Source of the DNA: Albibacterium bauzanense
Lineage (GTDB): Bacteria; Bacteroidota; Bacteroidia; Sphingobacteriales; Sphingobacteriaceae
NCBI RefSeq assembly: GCF_004339765.1
Contig: NZ_SMGO01000002.1
Coordinates: 310,001 to 374,000, forward strand
Length of the DNA stretch: 64,000 nt
Reading direction: 5' to 3'
The notes beneath the pieces are model-generated. The model ran no database searches, was not told the DNA's origin, and worked only from the letters and a program-made list of their open reading frames with translations. Shown one piece after another: positions 1-8,727 of this stretch. A program made the position numbers and the translations under genes. Position 1 is the first letter of the stretch, and each line of letters starts with the position of its first letter.

Positions 1-143
1 ATTGGGTTAGCATACTCTTTCGTTGAAAAATCATATATAACCCGATCAATCAAATTATATACAAATGGAGAATGAACCCCATGTCTGCTATTAGATGTCA
101 GGTAGTGCTTAAAATAATCTACAAAAAAACGGATATTCGACAT
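1..143 (-). CDS. SAM-dependent methyltransferase, N-terminal part only (runs off the window)
   Basis: An open frame begins with ATG at 143 and continues off the left edge without a stop. The 47 visible codons read MSNIRFFVDYFKHYL followed by a stretch containing RHGVHSPFVYNLI. The HG(V/I)HSPFV signature is, from memory, typical of the start of Bacteroidota class I SAM-dependent (O-)methyltransferases. It is divergent from the transglutaminase-like gene at 232, sharing a short 88-bp intergenic region. The catalytic domain lies outside the window, so the family call rests only on this N-terminal motif. Confidence 0.55.
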   Translation of the reverse strand, partial: MSNIRFFVDYFKHYLTSNSRHGVHSPFVYNLIDRVIYDFSTKEYANP

Positions 144-231
144 GCTTCAAAGATAAGCGTTCCTTATAAAGACCAAAGTATTATTCGTAAATTTACAGCT
201 TAGTTCTATAGCAGTAAAACGATGCTTAATT

Positions 232-1104
232 ATGGCAGATATAAAAGAAATTAATTCCCTGATTCATTTACTAGATGATCCCGACATGGAGGTATATCAA
301 CATGTCGAAGAGAGGCTGTTAACAATGGGCGAAGAGGTTATCGCTCCTTTAGAACTTGCTTGGGAGCAGTCTTTTGATGCTTTACAACAATCACGCATTG
401 AAGAACTTGTTCATAAGATTCAATTCAATCAAGTATTAATTGATCTGGAACTTTGGGCTTTAAGTGGTTCTTTTGATCTGTTACAAGGATTAATAATTGT
501 TAATAAATACCAATATCCAGATTGTGATGAGCAAAAAATAATCAACCAGATAGAATCCATTAAACGGGAGATCTGGTTGCAAATGACCTATAGCATGAAT
601 GCTGTAGAAAAGGTACGCCTATTCAATACGATCTTTTATAATACAGAGGGCTTTTCAGGAAATACCCGAAACTATAACGATCCTCAAAACTCTTACATCG
701 GACAAGTACTTGAAAGCAGGAAGGGTAACCCTATTTTATTAGCATGCATTTATAGCATTGTAGCTCAAAAATTAGATATGCCAATATATGGAGTAAATTT
801 ACCTCAGCATTTTATCTTAGCCTGTACAGATAATTATCAAACCAATAATAAAGAAGACGAAGTTCTATTTTATATTAATGCATTTAATAGAGGTCAGATA
901 TTTGGCAGGCATGATGTACTTTCGTTTTTAAACCAGCTTAAATTGCCGAATTATCCTCAATTCTTTCAACCCTGCGATAACATTTCTATAATAGAACGGG
1001 TTTTAAGGAATCTGTACAATTATTATACAAACAACAGCATAACTCAGAAAGCAGAGGAATTAGAAAAGATGTTAGCTTTAATTAACGGGCATCAATATAT
1101 ATAG
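232..1104 (+). CDS. SirB1/transglutaminase-like family protein
   Basis: This 290-aa cytosolic protein belongs to the SirB1 (Transglut_core2) family. Visible family hallmarks are NDPQNSYIGQVLESRKGNP (about residues 145-165), then ILLACIYSIVAQKLDMPIYGVNLPQHF. This region carries the cysteine and histidine positions of a transglutaminase-like fold (C in LACIY, H in PQHF). No signal peptide is seen. The N-terminal ~100 residues look alpha-helical. In other bacteria members sit near translation-factor genes and have no settled activity; here the gene is alone, and its 3' end overlaps the convergent lipoprotein gene by 23 bp. The start ATG at 232 gives the usual family length. Confidence 0.8.
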   Translation: MADIKEINSLIHLLDDPDMEVYQHVEERLLTMGEEVIAPLELAWEQSFDALQQSRIEELVHKIQFNQVLIDLELWALSGSFDLLQGLIIVNKYQYPDCDEQKIINQIESIKREIWLQMTYSMNAVEKVRLFNTIFYNTEGFSGNTRNYNDPQNSYIGQVLESRKGNPILLACIYSIVAQKLDMPIYGVNLPQHFILACTDNYQTNNKEDEVLFYINAFNRGQIFGRHDVLSFLNQLKLPNYPQFFQPCDNISIIERVLRNLYNYYTNNSITQKAEELEKMLALINGHQYI

Positions 1105-2101
1105 ACACGGGTGTTAATGCAAACTGGTTATATATAGCCTGAGGAGCAACATTTCCATCATCACTAACTTTAAATCGCAAAAGTTTCTTACTTTGCCGAT
1201 CAATAACATACATCAATAATTTATCTTCCCGATCATCCACACTAATATCAATTGGCGTTTGCATTTGCGTTTGCGCCCCTCCAATAACTCGAGTAGGTGT
1301 AATTGTAGCTTGTGTATTAAAAGCTTCCCGCGCATTTTCTATAATATAGACTTTACCCGATCCAAAGTCAGTTAAAAAGAGTGTATTTAATCTATTTGAA
1401 TATGATATTCCACGCAGATCGGTTGCTCCGGCAATTTTAATTTTCTTTGAAGCTGTCACATCTCCCGAATCAATTTTTGTCAGGTTCTCAAGCAACTGAA
1501 CTTCAGCGCTCGCGCCAGCCATCACAATAAATAAACTATCTCCACTTGTTGTATCACCTTGCAGGTATAATCCCCATGGCTGTCCGCTCAATTTAAATTT
1601 CTTATTAGGCCGAATATTACCATTACGATTTAAAGCCTGAAAATATACATAGATACTCTCTGAGAGATTATCAGAAACATATAGATTTTTTGAAGAATGA
1701 TCATACACCAAATCCCGTTGATAAAGCAGAGTTGAATCACGAAATGTACTTCCAGTACCAACTGCACCCTGACTATTAACTGAGAAAGACTTAATTGATT
1801 GATCTCTCAAACTACCCTGAAAAACTTTTCCAGCAAAAGGATCAAAGTAGATGCCTGCACCTTCCATTACACCTGAATTATATTCAAATGGCTTCAAAAA
1901 CTGCTCTGCATGTGCCGGATCAAATACACCAATATTATTATATGGATCTTCCAGATCATCGGTTTTAACATCGAAAAATGAAACATATAACCTGGAAATT
2001 TCTGTTTTAGGCAATACCGGCTCATCATCATTTCGTTCACAGGCTGTAAAAAAACCAATCGAAAAGATAATTAATAAAGCAAATAATCCTGATTTCCTCA
2101 T
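1082..2101 (-). CDS. Lipoprotein with predicted beta-propeller (NHL-like) fold
   Basis: The 339-aa product has a lipoprotein signal peptide (MRKSGLFALLIIFSIGFFTAC) with the lipid-attachment cysteine at 21 followed by an acidic ERNDDE tether. The rest consists of repeated beta-rich segments (VYDHSSKNLYVSDNLSESIYV, ISYSNRLNTLFLTDFGSGKVYII, ISVDDREDKLLMYVIDRQSKKLLRF), typical of NHL or YVTN-like propeller blades. It is probably anchored facing the periplasm or cell surface; no catalytic residues are recognisable. A promoter-like sequence lies about 30 bp upstream. The 3' end overlaps the convergent upstream gene by 23 bp. Confidence 0.7.
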   Translation of the reverse strand: MRKSGLFALLIIFSIGFFTACERNDDEPVLPKTEISRLYVSFFDVKTDDLEDPYNNIGVFDPAHAEQFLKPFEYNSGVMEGAGIYFDPFAGKVFQGSLRDQSIKSFSVNSQGAVGTGSTFRDSTLLYQRDLVYDHSSKNLYVSDNLSESIYVYFQALNRNGNIRPNKKFKLSGQPWGLYLQGDTTSGDSLFIVMAGASAEVQLLENLTKIDSGDVTASKKIKIAGATDLRGISYSNRLNTLFLTDFGSGKVYIIENAREAFNTQATITPTRVIGGAQTQMQTPIDISVDDREDKLLMYVIDRQSKKLLRFKVSDDGNVAPQAIYNQFALTPVSIYIDAR

Positions 2102-2130
2102 TCCGTTTTTTTATGGATAACCAACTAAGA

Positions 2131-2164
2131 CAAAAGTAGCAAAAAAAGATGAACTGGAAACCAA
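2131..2164 (-). promoter_or_regulatory. Bacteroidota-type promoter for the propeller lipoprotein
   Basis: On the minus strand TACTTTTG (2138-2131) matches the TAnnTTTG -7 element. A TTG (2164-2162) lies 23 bp upstream as a possible -33 element. The predicted transcription start is about 25 nt before the ATG at 2101. The spacer is at the long end, so support is moderate. Confidence 0.45.
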
Positions 2165-2198
2165 GCCATTTCCTTATATTTATGGTTATAAAACTGAA

Positions 2199-3137
2199 AT
2201 GACACTCGTTCAACTAGAATATATTATTGCAGTCGATACCTATAAGAGTTTCGTAATGGCTGCAGAAAAGTGTTTTGTAACACAACCTACCTTAAGTATG
2301 CAGATCCAAAAACTTGAGGCAGCTTTAGGTGTTCGTATATTTGATCGAAGTAAACAACCAATCTTACCAACCGACATTGGAAAGGCTATTATCAATCAAG
2401 CCCGAATTGTTCTAAAAGAAAGCGACAAAATAAAAGAGCTTATCATAGAAACCAAAGATGAACTAGGCGGTGAAATTAGAATAGGCATCATACCTACACT
2501 TGCGCCCTATTTATTACCGCGCGTTCTGGGTTCATTTATGGAAAAATATCCCAAAATGAAACTGCAAGTATGGGAATCAACGACAATGAAGGTAATTCAA
2601 GAATTAAAACTCGGTTTACTTGACTGTGGCATTCTTTCTACGCCATTAGATGATCAGGAATTGATTGAACACCCTTTATTTTACGAAAATTTTGTAGCCT
2701 ATATTTCAAAAAATAGCGCTTTAAATGAAAAGAAAATAGTCAATGTAAGTGACCTCCTAAATGAAAAACTATGGTTGCTCAATGAAGGACACTGTATGAG
2801 AAATCAAGTATTAAATATCTGCCAAAAGAAACGTTTAATGCACCCTGAAGAAACCTTACAATATAATACAGGAAGTGTTGAAACCCTCAAACGAATGGTA
2901 GATACTAATTCAGGTGTTACCATATTACCCGAATTAAGTATTCTTGAATTTGGAGAAGACCAGCTTGAAAGAGTACGCTATTTTAAATCTCCTGAACCCG
3001 TTCGGGAAATATCCCTGGTTATCACAAAGAACTCTTTAAAACAACGTGCTATTTCTTTGTTAACAAAAGAAATATTGAGTGCCGTTCCAGAAAAGTTCAA
3101 AGCCAATAAAAAGAAGGATCTAATTCACATTGACTGA
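2199..3137 (+). CDS. oxyR: LysR-family peroxide sensor OxyR
   Basis: The 312-aa product has an N-terminal LysR winged helix (residues 1-60, MTLVQLEYIIAVDTYKSF...AAEKCFVTQPTLSMQIQKLE) and a periplasmic-binding-fold effector domain. The stretch LLNEGHCMRNQVLNIC places cysteines at residues 199 and 208. These match the number and spacing of the redox-switch cysteines of E. coli OxyR, so peroxide sensing by disulfide formation is well supported. Genes for methionine sulfoxide reductase and superoxide dismutase follow on the other strand. The 3' end overlaps convergent msrA by 18 bp. Targets are not shown by this sequence. Confidence 0.9.
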   Translation: MTLVQLEYIIAVDTYKSFVMAAEKCFVTQPTLSMQIQKLEAALGVRIFDRSKQPILPTDIGKAIINQARIVLKESDKIKELIIETKDELGGEIRIGIIPTLAPYLLPRVLGSFMEKYPKMKLQVWESTTMKVIQELKLGLLDCGILSTPLDDQELIEHPLFYENFVAYISKNSALNEKKIVNVSDLLNEKLWLLNEGHCMRNQVLNICQKKRLMHPEETLQYNTGSVETLKRMVDTNSGVTILPELSILEFGEDQLERVRYFKSPEPVREISLVITKNSLKQRAISLLTKEILSAVPEKFKANKKKDLIHID

Positions 3138-3842
3138 TTCATTTTTAAGCCTTCCTGCAAACACCTTCCTAAACCTTTCAAGTTCAGGTTGAATTACCTG
3201 AAGGCAATACGGATTAGTTGGGTTTAGAGCATAATAATTTTTATGATAGTCTTCCGCTTCATAAAAATCACCATAAGGTTCTACCTTAGTAACGATAGGC
3301 TTCGGATAAACTTTTTCCTCATTTAGCTTCTTTATGTAATAATTTACCAAATCTTTCTGTGCCTGATTATGATAAAATATGGCTGATCGGTATTGTGTAC
3401 CAACATCATTTCCCTGCCTATTAAGTTGAGTAGGGTCATGAGCTACAAAAAAGGCTTCTAATAGCTGATCAAAAGAAATACTGTCTGAATTATATATAAT
3501 ATTTACTGCCTCAGCATGGCCGGTTCTACCAGTTGAAACTTCCTCATAAGTAGGATTTTTAGTAGTTCCTCCTGAATAGCCCGAAACTACCTCTTGTACA
3601 CCGGCCAATTCAAGAAACTGTGCTTCTACACACCAAAAACATCCTGCAGCAAAAGTTGCAGTATCCAATCCTCCATCACTATTCAAAGGAAGATTATCTG
3701 AGACTAAAATTTTGTTTTCTTGATTAACATTTGCCTCTTTTGATTGCGGACTTGGATTTGATGCACAAGCGGACACGGCAAAAGTCAAAGCAAAGAAAAA
3801 TACAACAACCTGAGATATTCTATTATTTTCTAACATAATCAT
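3120..3842 (-). CDS. msrA: Peptide-methionine (S)-S-oxide reductase MsrA, lipoprotein form
   Basis: MsrA reduces methionine S-sulfoxide in oxidised proteins. The 240-aa product carries the GCFWC motif at residues 67-71, with catalytic Cys68. Downstream are GYSGGTTKNPTYEEVSTGRTGHAE, a GTQYRS motif and a late cysteine (NPYC) for resolution. The first ~25 residues form a lipoprotein signal ending VSAC (Cys26), so this enzyme is exported and membrane-anchored, unlike the cytosolic ~210-aa form. Start codons at 3842 and 3836 are both possible. It sits between oxyR and sodA, suggesting a role in oxidative-stress repair. Confidence 0.92.
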   Translation of the reverse strand: MIMLENNRISQVVVFFFALTFAVSACASNPSPQSKEANVNQENKILVSDNLPLNSDGGLDTATFAAGCFWCVEAQFLELAGVQEVVSGYSGGTTKNPTYEEVSTGRTGHAEAVNIIYNSDSISFDQLLEAFFVAHDPTQLNRQGNDVGTQYRSAIFYHNQAQKDLVNYYIKKLNEEKVYPKPIVTKVEPYGDFYEAEDYHKNYYALNPTNPYCLQVIQPELERFRKVFAGRLKNESVNVN

Positions 3843-3886
3843 TCTTCTAACACCAGATTAAAGTTACTTAAAATATATAAAACACG

Positions 3887-3919
3887 AACGGCGATGCCGT
3901 TAAATACAACATCGCCGTT
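3887..3919 (-). terminator. Hairpin downstream of sodA
   Basis: A perfect 10-bp inverted repeat (AACGGCGATG ... CATCGCCGTT) with a 13-nt loop lies 19 bp after the sodA stop. On the minus strand it is followed by CGTGTTTTATATATTTT, a loose U-rich tail. It probably ends or attenuates the sodA transcript before msrA. Confidence 0.6.
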
Positions 3920-3937
3920 AATAAAATTACAAACGTA

Positions 3938-4546
3938 TTATTTTGCTTTAGCGAAACGATCAGCCACAGCATTCCAGTCAACAACATTGAAGATAGCTTC
4001 AAGGTAAGCCGGACGTTTATTTTGATATTTTAAGTAATAAGCGTGCTCCCATACATCAATTCCAAATATTGGTGTACCTTTTACTTCGGCAACATCCATT
4101 AAAGGATTATCTTGATTTGGAGTTGAACTAACTTTTAATTTACCAGAACCATCAACGATTAGCCAAGACCAGCCAGAACCAAAACGTGTTGCTCCAGCAG
4201 TCTGCAATTGTTTTTTAAGCTCATCAAAAGATCCAAAAGCTTCATTTATTGCCTTTGCTAATTCTCCTGTAGGTTCACCACCACCATTTTTAGATAATAC
4301 CGTCCAGAATAAAGAGTGATTGAAGTGCCCGCCACCATTATTACGAACAGCAGCACTGTATTTTGAAATATTTTTAATGATTTCCTCCAGGGAAAGATTT
4401 GCAGCATCTGTTCCTTCAATAGCTTTATTCAAGTTATCTACATAAGCCTGATGATGTTTCCCATGGTGAATTTCCATGGTTTCTTTATCAATAGAAGGTT
4501 CTAAAGCGTCTGAGGCGTAGGGTAACGCCGGTAATTCGAATGCCAT
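3938..4546 (-). CDS. sodA: Superoxide dismutase, Mn-type (or cambialistic)
   Basis: This 202-aa Fe/Mn-family superoxide dismutase converts superoxide to oxygen and peroxide. The expected metal ligands can be read: H27 ([11 protein letters not shown]), H77 ([10 protein letters not shown]), D164 and H168 ([21 protein letters not shown]). GGHxNHSLFW is characteristic of the Mn-type branch rather than the Fe-type QxWNHxFYW. No export signal is present, so it is cytosolic. It lies in the oxyR/msrA oxidative-stress neighbourhood with its own promoter-like sequence and a terminator-like hairpin. Confidence 0.93.
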   Translation of the reverse strand: MAFELPALPYASDALEPSIDKETMEIHHGKHHQAYVDNLNKAIEGTDAANLSLEEIIKNISKYSAAVRNNGGGHFNHSLFWTVLSKNGGGEPTGELAKAINEAFGSFDELKKQLQTAGATRFGSGWSWLIVDGSGKLKVSSTPNQDNPLMDVAEVKGTPIFGIDVWEHAYYLKYQNKRPAYLEAIFNVVDWNAVADRFAKAK

Positions 4547-4577
4547 AATACTTTGATTTTAAAAAATGATTAATATA

Positions 4578-4585
4578 CAAATATA
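4578..4585 (-). promoter_or_regulatory. -7 element upstream of sodA
   Basis: TATATTTG on the minus strand matches the Bacteroidota TAnnTTTG -7 element. It would start transcription about 25-30 nt before the sodA ATG at 4546. No clean TTG -33 element is at the right distance. Confidence 0.45.
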
Positions 4586-4635
4586 ACTAGAATGTATGGT
4601 ATTTGTTTGACAGTTTCGTCAAATTCATATCATGA

Positions 4636-5106
4636 TTAACGTCTCTTTTGTTGAAAGAAGTCTTTTATAAGCGCTGAACAATCCTTTTCCAAAACACCAG
4701 AAGTAATTTCCGTTCTTGGATGAATTATAGAAGAATTATAAGCTGAATACCCACGTTTATCATCTTTAGCGCCATAAACAATGCGACCAACCTGTGTCCA
4801 AAAAGAAGCTCCGGCACACATTACACAAGGTTCTAAAGTAACATAGAGTGTACATTGCTGCAAGTACTTTCCTCCTATATAATTAGATGCAGAAGTAAAA
4901 GCTTGCATTTCTGCATGGGCTGTTACATCATTTAATTTTTCACTAAGATTATGTCCCCGGGCAATAACCTTATTCTTAAAGACGATAACTGCGCCAATCG
5001 GAACCTCATCAAGCTCCCTTGCTTTTAAAGCTTCTTTTATAGCCTCCCTCATGAAATACTCATCGGCACCCGTACTATTCTCTTCCTCAAAATTAATGTA
5101 GGTCAT
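4636..5106 (-). CDS. tadA: tRNA-specific adenosine deaminase TadA
   Basis: TadA deaminates the wobble adenosine 34 to inosine in tRNA-Arg(ACG). The zinc-binding cytidine/deoxycytidylate deaminase motifs are present: HAEMQAF and LEPCVMCAGA (PCxxC). I place the start at the ATG at 5106 (MTYINFEEENSTG), giving 156 aa, the usual family length. An in-frame TTG further upstream would add a non-conserved extension overlapping the preceding gene. The start lies 7 bp after that gene's stop, so the two are probably co-transcribed. Confidence 0.92.
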   Translation of the reverse strand: MTYINFEEENSTGADEYFMREAIKEALKARELDEVPIGAVIVFKNKVIARGHNLSEKLNDVTAHAEMQAFTSASNYIGGKYLQQCTLYVTLEPCVMCAGASFWTQVGRIVYGAKDDKRGYSAYNSSIIHPRTEITSGVLEKDCSALIKDFFQQKRR

Positions 5107-5113
5107 TAGAAAA

Positions 5114-5512
5114 TTAATAATAGGGGTAAAAAACGAAATTAGCTCCTTCCGGAACAATAACAAAGAGACACATAAAGTCTTCAGGTTCTTTAAACTTCTT
5201 AATAAAAGCGTCCTTCTTATCTTCTTTAATAATGCCTACCTCAAGAAATTCTTCCAAACTTGATGCCTGAATAGTCCAGTCTGTTCCCAGTTCTGTTTTA
5301 TCCAGTATAATTTCACCTACTTTAACTTCATGCTGATGAGCAATAAATATAGGATATTGCGTATAGTCTTCTGCTAATAACTCTGCTGCAACCTCACGAA
5401 TAGATTCCTTATAAAAGTCGAGGTCCACCTTTAAGCTCTTTAATGGACTATCTTTCTTTTTATCATCTCCACCATCCTCTGAAGGAGGTAGTAGTAAATC
5501 CTGTAAATCCAT
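5114..5512 (-). CDS. Conserved hypothetical protein, 132 aa
   Basis: I do not recognise a named family. The product is acidic, starts with a charged linker (MDLQDLLLPPSEDGGDDKKK) and continues with a compact predicted alpha/beta segment: a helix (DLDFYKESIREVAAELLAEDY), then strands such as PIFIAHQHEVKVGEIIL, TDWTIQAS and CLFVIVPEGANFVFYPYY. There is no signal peptide or membrane helix. It sits tightly between rlmD (2-bp gap) and tadA (7-bp gap), both acting on RNA, so co-transcription is likely, but no function can be assigned. Confidence 0.7.
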   Translation of the reverse strand: MDLQDLLLPPSEDGGDDKKKDSPLKSLKVDLDFYKESIREVAAELLAEDYTQYPIFIAHQHEVKVGEIILDKTELGTDWTIQASSLEEFLEVGIIKEDKKDAFIKKFKEPEDFMCLFVIVPEGANFVFYPYY

Positions 5513-5514
5513 AA

Positions 5515-6924
5515 CTAATTCTTAAGAGTCAATAATACTACATTTTCAACGTGTTGCGTATGAGGAAACATATCAACCGGTTTAATTCTGCTAACTTCAT
5601 ATTTTTGAGTTAAAACAGTTAAATCTCGTGCTTGTGTAGCTGCATTACAACTTACATAAACTATTCTATCTGCTCCTATTTCCAATAGTTTGTCTACAAC
5701 ATCAGGATGCATCCCCGCTCTTGGAGGATCTGTAATAATAACATCAGGTTTGCCATGAAGAGCAATAAATTCATCATTTAAAATGTCCTTCATATCGCCT
5801 GCGAAGAAAGCAGTATTCTCGATACCATTAATTTCAGCATTAATTTTGGCATCATCAATAGCTGTAGGAACATATTCAACACCAGTTACCTTCCTCGCAT
5901 CTTTCGCAACAAAATTAGCAATGGTACCGGCACCAGTATATAAATCATACACTAACTCCGTACCATTCAACCCTGCGAAATCCTTGGTTATTTTGTATAA
6001 TTCATGAGCCTGCAAAGAATTCGTCTGATAAAACGACTTAGCACCTATTTTAAATTTAAGCTCAGCCATGGCTTCAAAAATATGATCGCGGCCAGCATAA
6101 ACATGAATATCCTGATCAAATATGGTATCGTTCTTCTTTTGATTAACAATATAAAGCAGTGATGTTATTTCCGGAAAAGATGCTTGAAGAAAACTCATCA
6201 CATCCTTGATATTATCCCCTTCGGGATACCCAAAGACAACAATAACCATTAACTCACCGATCGATGTATTCCGTATAATCAAGTTTCTTAATGCGCCCTC
6301 ATGCCTGCGTAAATCATAAAAGCTAATTCCTTTCCGAATAGCGAAATCGCTTAATAAATTACGAATCGCATTGGATGGATCTGCCTGAAGATAGCAATGA
6401 TCAATGGTCAAAATTTTATCAAAACGCAAGGGAACATGAAAGCCCAAAGCATTCCGTTCAAACTCCTCGTTACTACTAATCTCTTCTGGAGTTAACCATC
6501 GTTGATTCGAGAATGTATACTCTAATTTATTCCGATAATATGTGGTGTTTTCAGAAGGTAAGATTGTTTCTATAGAAGAAGTGTCAACTTTTCCAATACG
6601 AGTTAAGGCATCCTCAACACTTTTTTGCTTGTATAATAATTGGGCATCATAGGTCATATGCTGCCATTTACAACCTCCGCAAACTCCAAAATGCTTGCAA
6701 AAAGCTTCTGTCCTATGTAATGATGGCTTCTTTAATTCAAGTACATTTGCCTCTGCAAAGCTCTTTTTCTTCTTTTGTATTTCTACATCTACAATATCAC
6801 CTGGAATTGCATGCTGAATAAATAAAACTAAATCTTCCGCTTTTCCTACTCCTTTACCCCCTTCAGCAATATCTATAATTTCCACATTATCAATGCGGAT
6901 TTTTTCCCTAACTGTCTTTCTCAT
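5515..6924 (-). CDS. rlmD: 23S rRNA (uracil-C5)-methyltransferase, RlmD/RumA family
   Basis: The product has an N-terminal TRAM domain (~residues 5-60), an iron-sulfur cysteine cluster (CKHFGVCGGCKWQHM), and a Rossmann methyltransferase domain with YDLYTGAGTIANFVA, the ITDPPRAGMHPDVV motif and the catalytic-cysteine motif VSCNAATQARDL. These identify a TrmA/RlmC/RlmD-family m5U methyltransferase; RlmD is the common Bacteroidota annotation, but the exact target base is inference. The ATG at 6924 (MRKTVREKIRI) gives 469 aa and fits the family; an in-frame TTG 27 bp further upstream is unlikely. It lies just after the tetR gene on the same strand. Confidence 0.88.
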   Translation of the reverse strand: MRKTVREKIRIDNVEIIDIAEGGKGVGKAEDLVLFIQHAIPGDIVDVEIQKKKKSFAEANVLELKKPSLHRTEAFCKHFGVCGGCKWQHMTYDAQLLYKQKSVEDALTRIGKVDTSSIETILPSENTTYYRNKLEYTFSNQRWLTPEEISSNEEFERNALGFHVPLRFDKILTIDHCYLQADPSNAIRNLLSDFAIRKGISFYDLRRHEGALRNLIIRNTSIGELMVIVVFGYPEGDNIKDVMSFLQASFPEITSLLYIVNQKKNDTIFDQDIHVYAGRDHIFEAMAELKFKIGAKSFYQTNSLQAHELYKITKDFAGLNGTELVYDLYTGAGTIANFVAKDARKVTGVEYVPTAIDDAKINAEINGIENTAFFAGDMKDILNDEFIALHGKPDVIITDPPRAGMHPDVVDKLLEIGADRIVYVSCNAATQARDLTVLTQKYEVSRIKPVDMFPHTQHVENVVLLTLKN

Positions 6925-6951
6925 GTTCCGCGAAATTACGCATAATATCAA

Positions 6952-7521
6952 TTAAGCAATAGCTGCTTTGACTAAAAAAGGAAGCATATCATTTTGGAAT
7001 GAAATAAAATTCTTCCTTACATCGGCAACACTTACAGAAGTAAATGCAAAAGAAAACACGATACTCTTACTAGAATTAACTAAGAATCTTAAATTATTAA
7101 GAGGTATAGAAACGCGATCGCTCTCTTGAAAAGATTGAATCAATAAATTCTCCAAATCGTCTGAAAGAGTTTTTAAATATTCCTGCGCGTTGGCAGATTC
7201 ACGAATAAAATCCCATCCTACAAATTCATTACAAATGGTATAGGATAACTTACTCACCTTTAAAATTAAATTACTGAGATAGGTTTCAAGATCTAAATCC
7301 TTTGGTGAATTATTAATTAAATCTTTCACACTCTTGCGGATATATTCCATTAAAATAGCATGCAAGATCATTTCTTTGCTTTCGAAATACTTGTAGATGG
7401 TTGCTTTAGCAACTTTCGCATCACGAGCAATCTCATTTACGTTTGTTTTATTATATCCGTAACGACGAAACAGCTCCCTTGCAGAATCTTTAATACATGC
7501 TTTAACTTTATCCGCTACCAT
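6952..7521 (-). CDS. TetR/AcrR-family transcriptional regulator
   Basis: The product has a classical N-terminal TetR helix-turn-helix (VNEIARDAKVAKATIYKYFESKEMIL) and an all-helical ligand-binding C-terminus that resembles no specific subfamily. The ATG at 7521 (MVADKVK) gives 189 aa and begins one base after the pheS stop; an in-frame TTG at 7542 would overlap pheS. The near-contiguous pheS-tetR-rlmD order suggests one transcript. No operator is recognisable, and the ligand and targets are unknown. Confidence 0.85.
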   Translation of the reverse strand: MVADKVKACIKDSARELFRRYGYNKTNVNEIARDAKVAKATIYKYFESKEMILHAILMEYIRKSVKDLINNSPKDLDLETYLSNLILKVSKLSYTICNEFVGWDFIRESANAQEYLKTLSDDLENLLIQSFQESDRVSIPLNNLRFLVNSSKSIVFSFAFTSVSVADVRKNFISFQNDMLPFLVKAAIA

Positions 7522-7522
7522 A

Positions 7523-8563
7523 TTAAATTGTTTCAGTCTCAAACTGTCTTAAGAACCGAATATCATTCTCTGAGAATAAACGTAAATCCTTTATCACGTA
7601 TTTAAGATTAGTGATACGTTCAATACCCATTCCAAAAGCAAACCCACTATATTTCTTACTGTCAATACCACAATTTTCCAATACATTCGGATCTACCATT
7701 CCGCAACCTAAAATCTCTACCCATCCACTCCATTTGCAAAGAGTACAACCTGCACCTTTACAAATGGTACAAGAGATATCCATTTCAGCAGAAGGTTCTG
7801 TAAATGGAAAATAAGACGGACGAAACCGAACCTTCGTATCCTCACCATATAATTCTTGAACAAAATGAAACAGAGTCTGTTTTAAATCGGCAAACGAAAC
7901 ATCTTCATCAACATATAACCCTTCAACCTGGTGGAAAAAGCAATGTGCCCTGGCCGAAATAGCTTCATTCCGATAAACCCTTCCCGGCATAATAGCCCTA
8001 AAAGGAGGCTTTCCGTTTTCCATCATTCTTACCTGAACAGAAGAAGTATGCGTGCGTAAAGCAATATCATTACCCTCTTTCTTTTCAATGAAAAAAGTGT
8101 CTTGCATATCTCTCGCAGGATGCTCTTCCGGAAAATTCAACGCACTGAAGTTATGCCAGTCATCTTCAATCTCCGGACCTTCAGCAACAATAAATCCCAT
8201 TTTATTAAATATCCCAACAATTTCTTTCCGCACCAAAGACAAAGGATGTCTTGAACCCAACTCCAAACCCTTTCCAGGAAGCGTTAAATCCTGAGTTGAA
8301 CCTCCGGCTTTATCTGAATTATCTGCTATCTGCTCCAATAAGCTCTTGTGCTTAGATTCAGCCAACTGTTTAAAGACATTTAATACCTGGCCTAATTCAC
8401 GCTTCTCTTCAGTAGAAACTGTTTTAAATTCTTCAAACAAAGAGCGCACAATCCCTTTATTTACTAAAAAACGTAAACGAAAAGCTTCAATCTCTTCCGC
8501 AGAAGAAGCATTGAAAGCATTGATCTCTTCAGTATACCCCTGTATCTTGGTCTTTATATCCAT
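7523..8563 (-). CDS. pheS: Phenylalanyl-tRNA synthetase alpha subunit
   Basis: The 346-aa product is the catalytic alpha subunit of the alpha2beta2 PheRS, which charges tRNA-Phe. It has the N-terminal coiled-coil tRNA-binding arm (residues ~1-90) and class II synthetase motifs: GSRHPLSLVRKEIVGIFNKMGF, FPEEHPARDMQDTFF, LRTHTSSVQVRMM, and the motif 3-containing FGMGIERI near the C-terminus. Length is normal. pheT is not adjacent, as often in Bacteroidota; tetR follows after 1 bp. Confidence 0.96.
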   Translation of the reverse strand: MDIKTKIQGYTEEINAFNASSAEEIEAFRLRFLVNKGIVRSLFEEFKTVSTEEKRELGQVLNVFKQLAESKHKSLLEQIADNSDKAGGSTQDLTLPGKGLELGSRHPLSLVRKEIVGIFNKMGFIVAEGPEIEDDWHNFSALNFPEEHPARDMQDTFFIEKKEGNDIALRTHTSSVQVRMMENGKPPFRAIMPGRVYRNEAISARAHCFFHQVEGLYVDEDVSFADLKQTLFHFVQELYGEDTKVRFRPSYFPFTEPSAEMDISCTICKGAGCTLCKWSGWVEILGCGMVDPNVLENCGIDSKKYSGFAFGMGIERITNLKYVIKDLRLFSENDIRFLRQFETETI

Positions 8564-8675
8564 TGTTTTTGAAATTCCATATACTACCTTAAATCGAAAT
8601 TGAAGGTGAATTTATTGCTAAACTTATACCTAGGTCGTATATTTTGCGTAAAAATACGTCATTAGTATGGAAATG

Positions 8676-8707
8676 CAAAAAACCCTGAAAATTGATTCCA
8701 GGGTTTC
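8676..8707 (-). terminator. Rho-independent terminator after the thiamine-type TonB receptor
   Basis: On the minus strand a short stem (AACCCTGGAATC / GATT..CAGGGTT region) is followed by a run of T residues (GGGTTTTTTG). It lies 20 bp downstream of the receptor stop codon. Confidence 0.75.
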
Positions 8708-8727
8708 ACTAAAAAATTAGAAATCTA

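Noticed and set aside
7611-8603. Plus-strand open frames opposite pheS
   Set aside because: They are antisense to well-conserved pheS and have composition expected of shadow frames.
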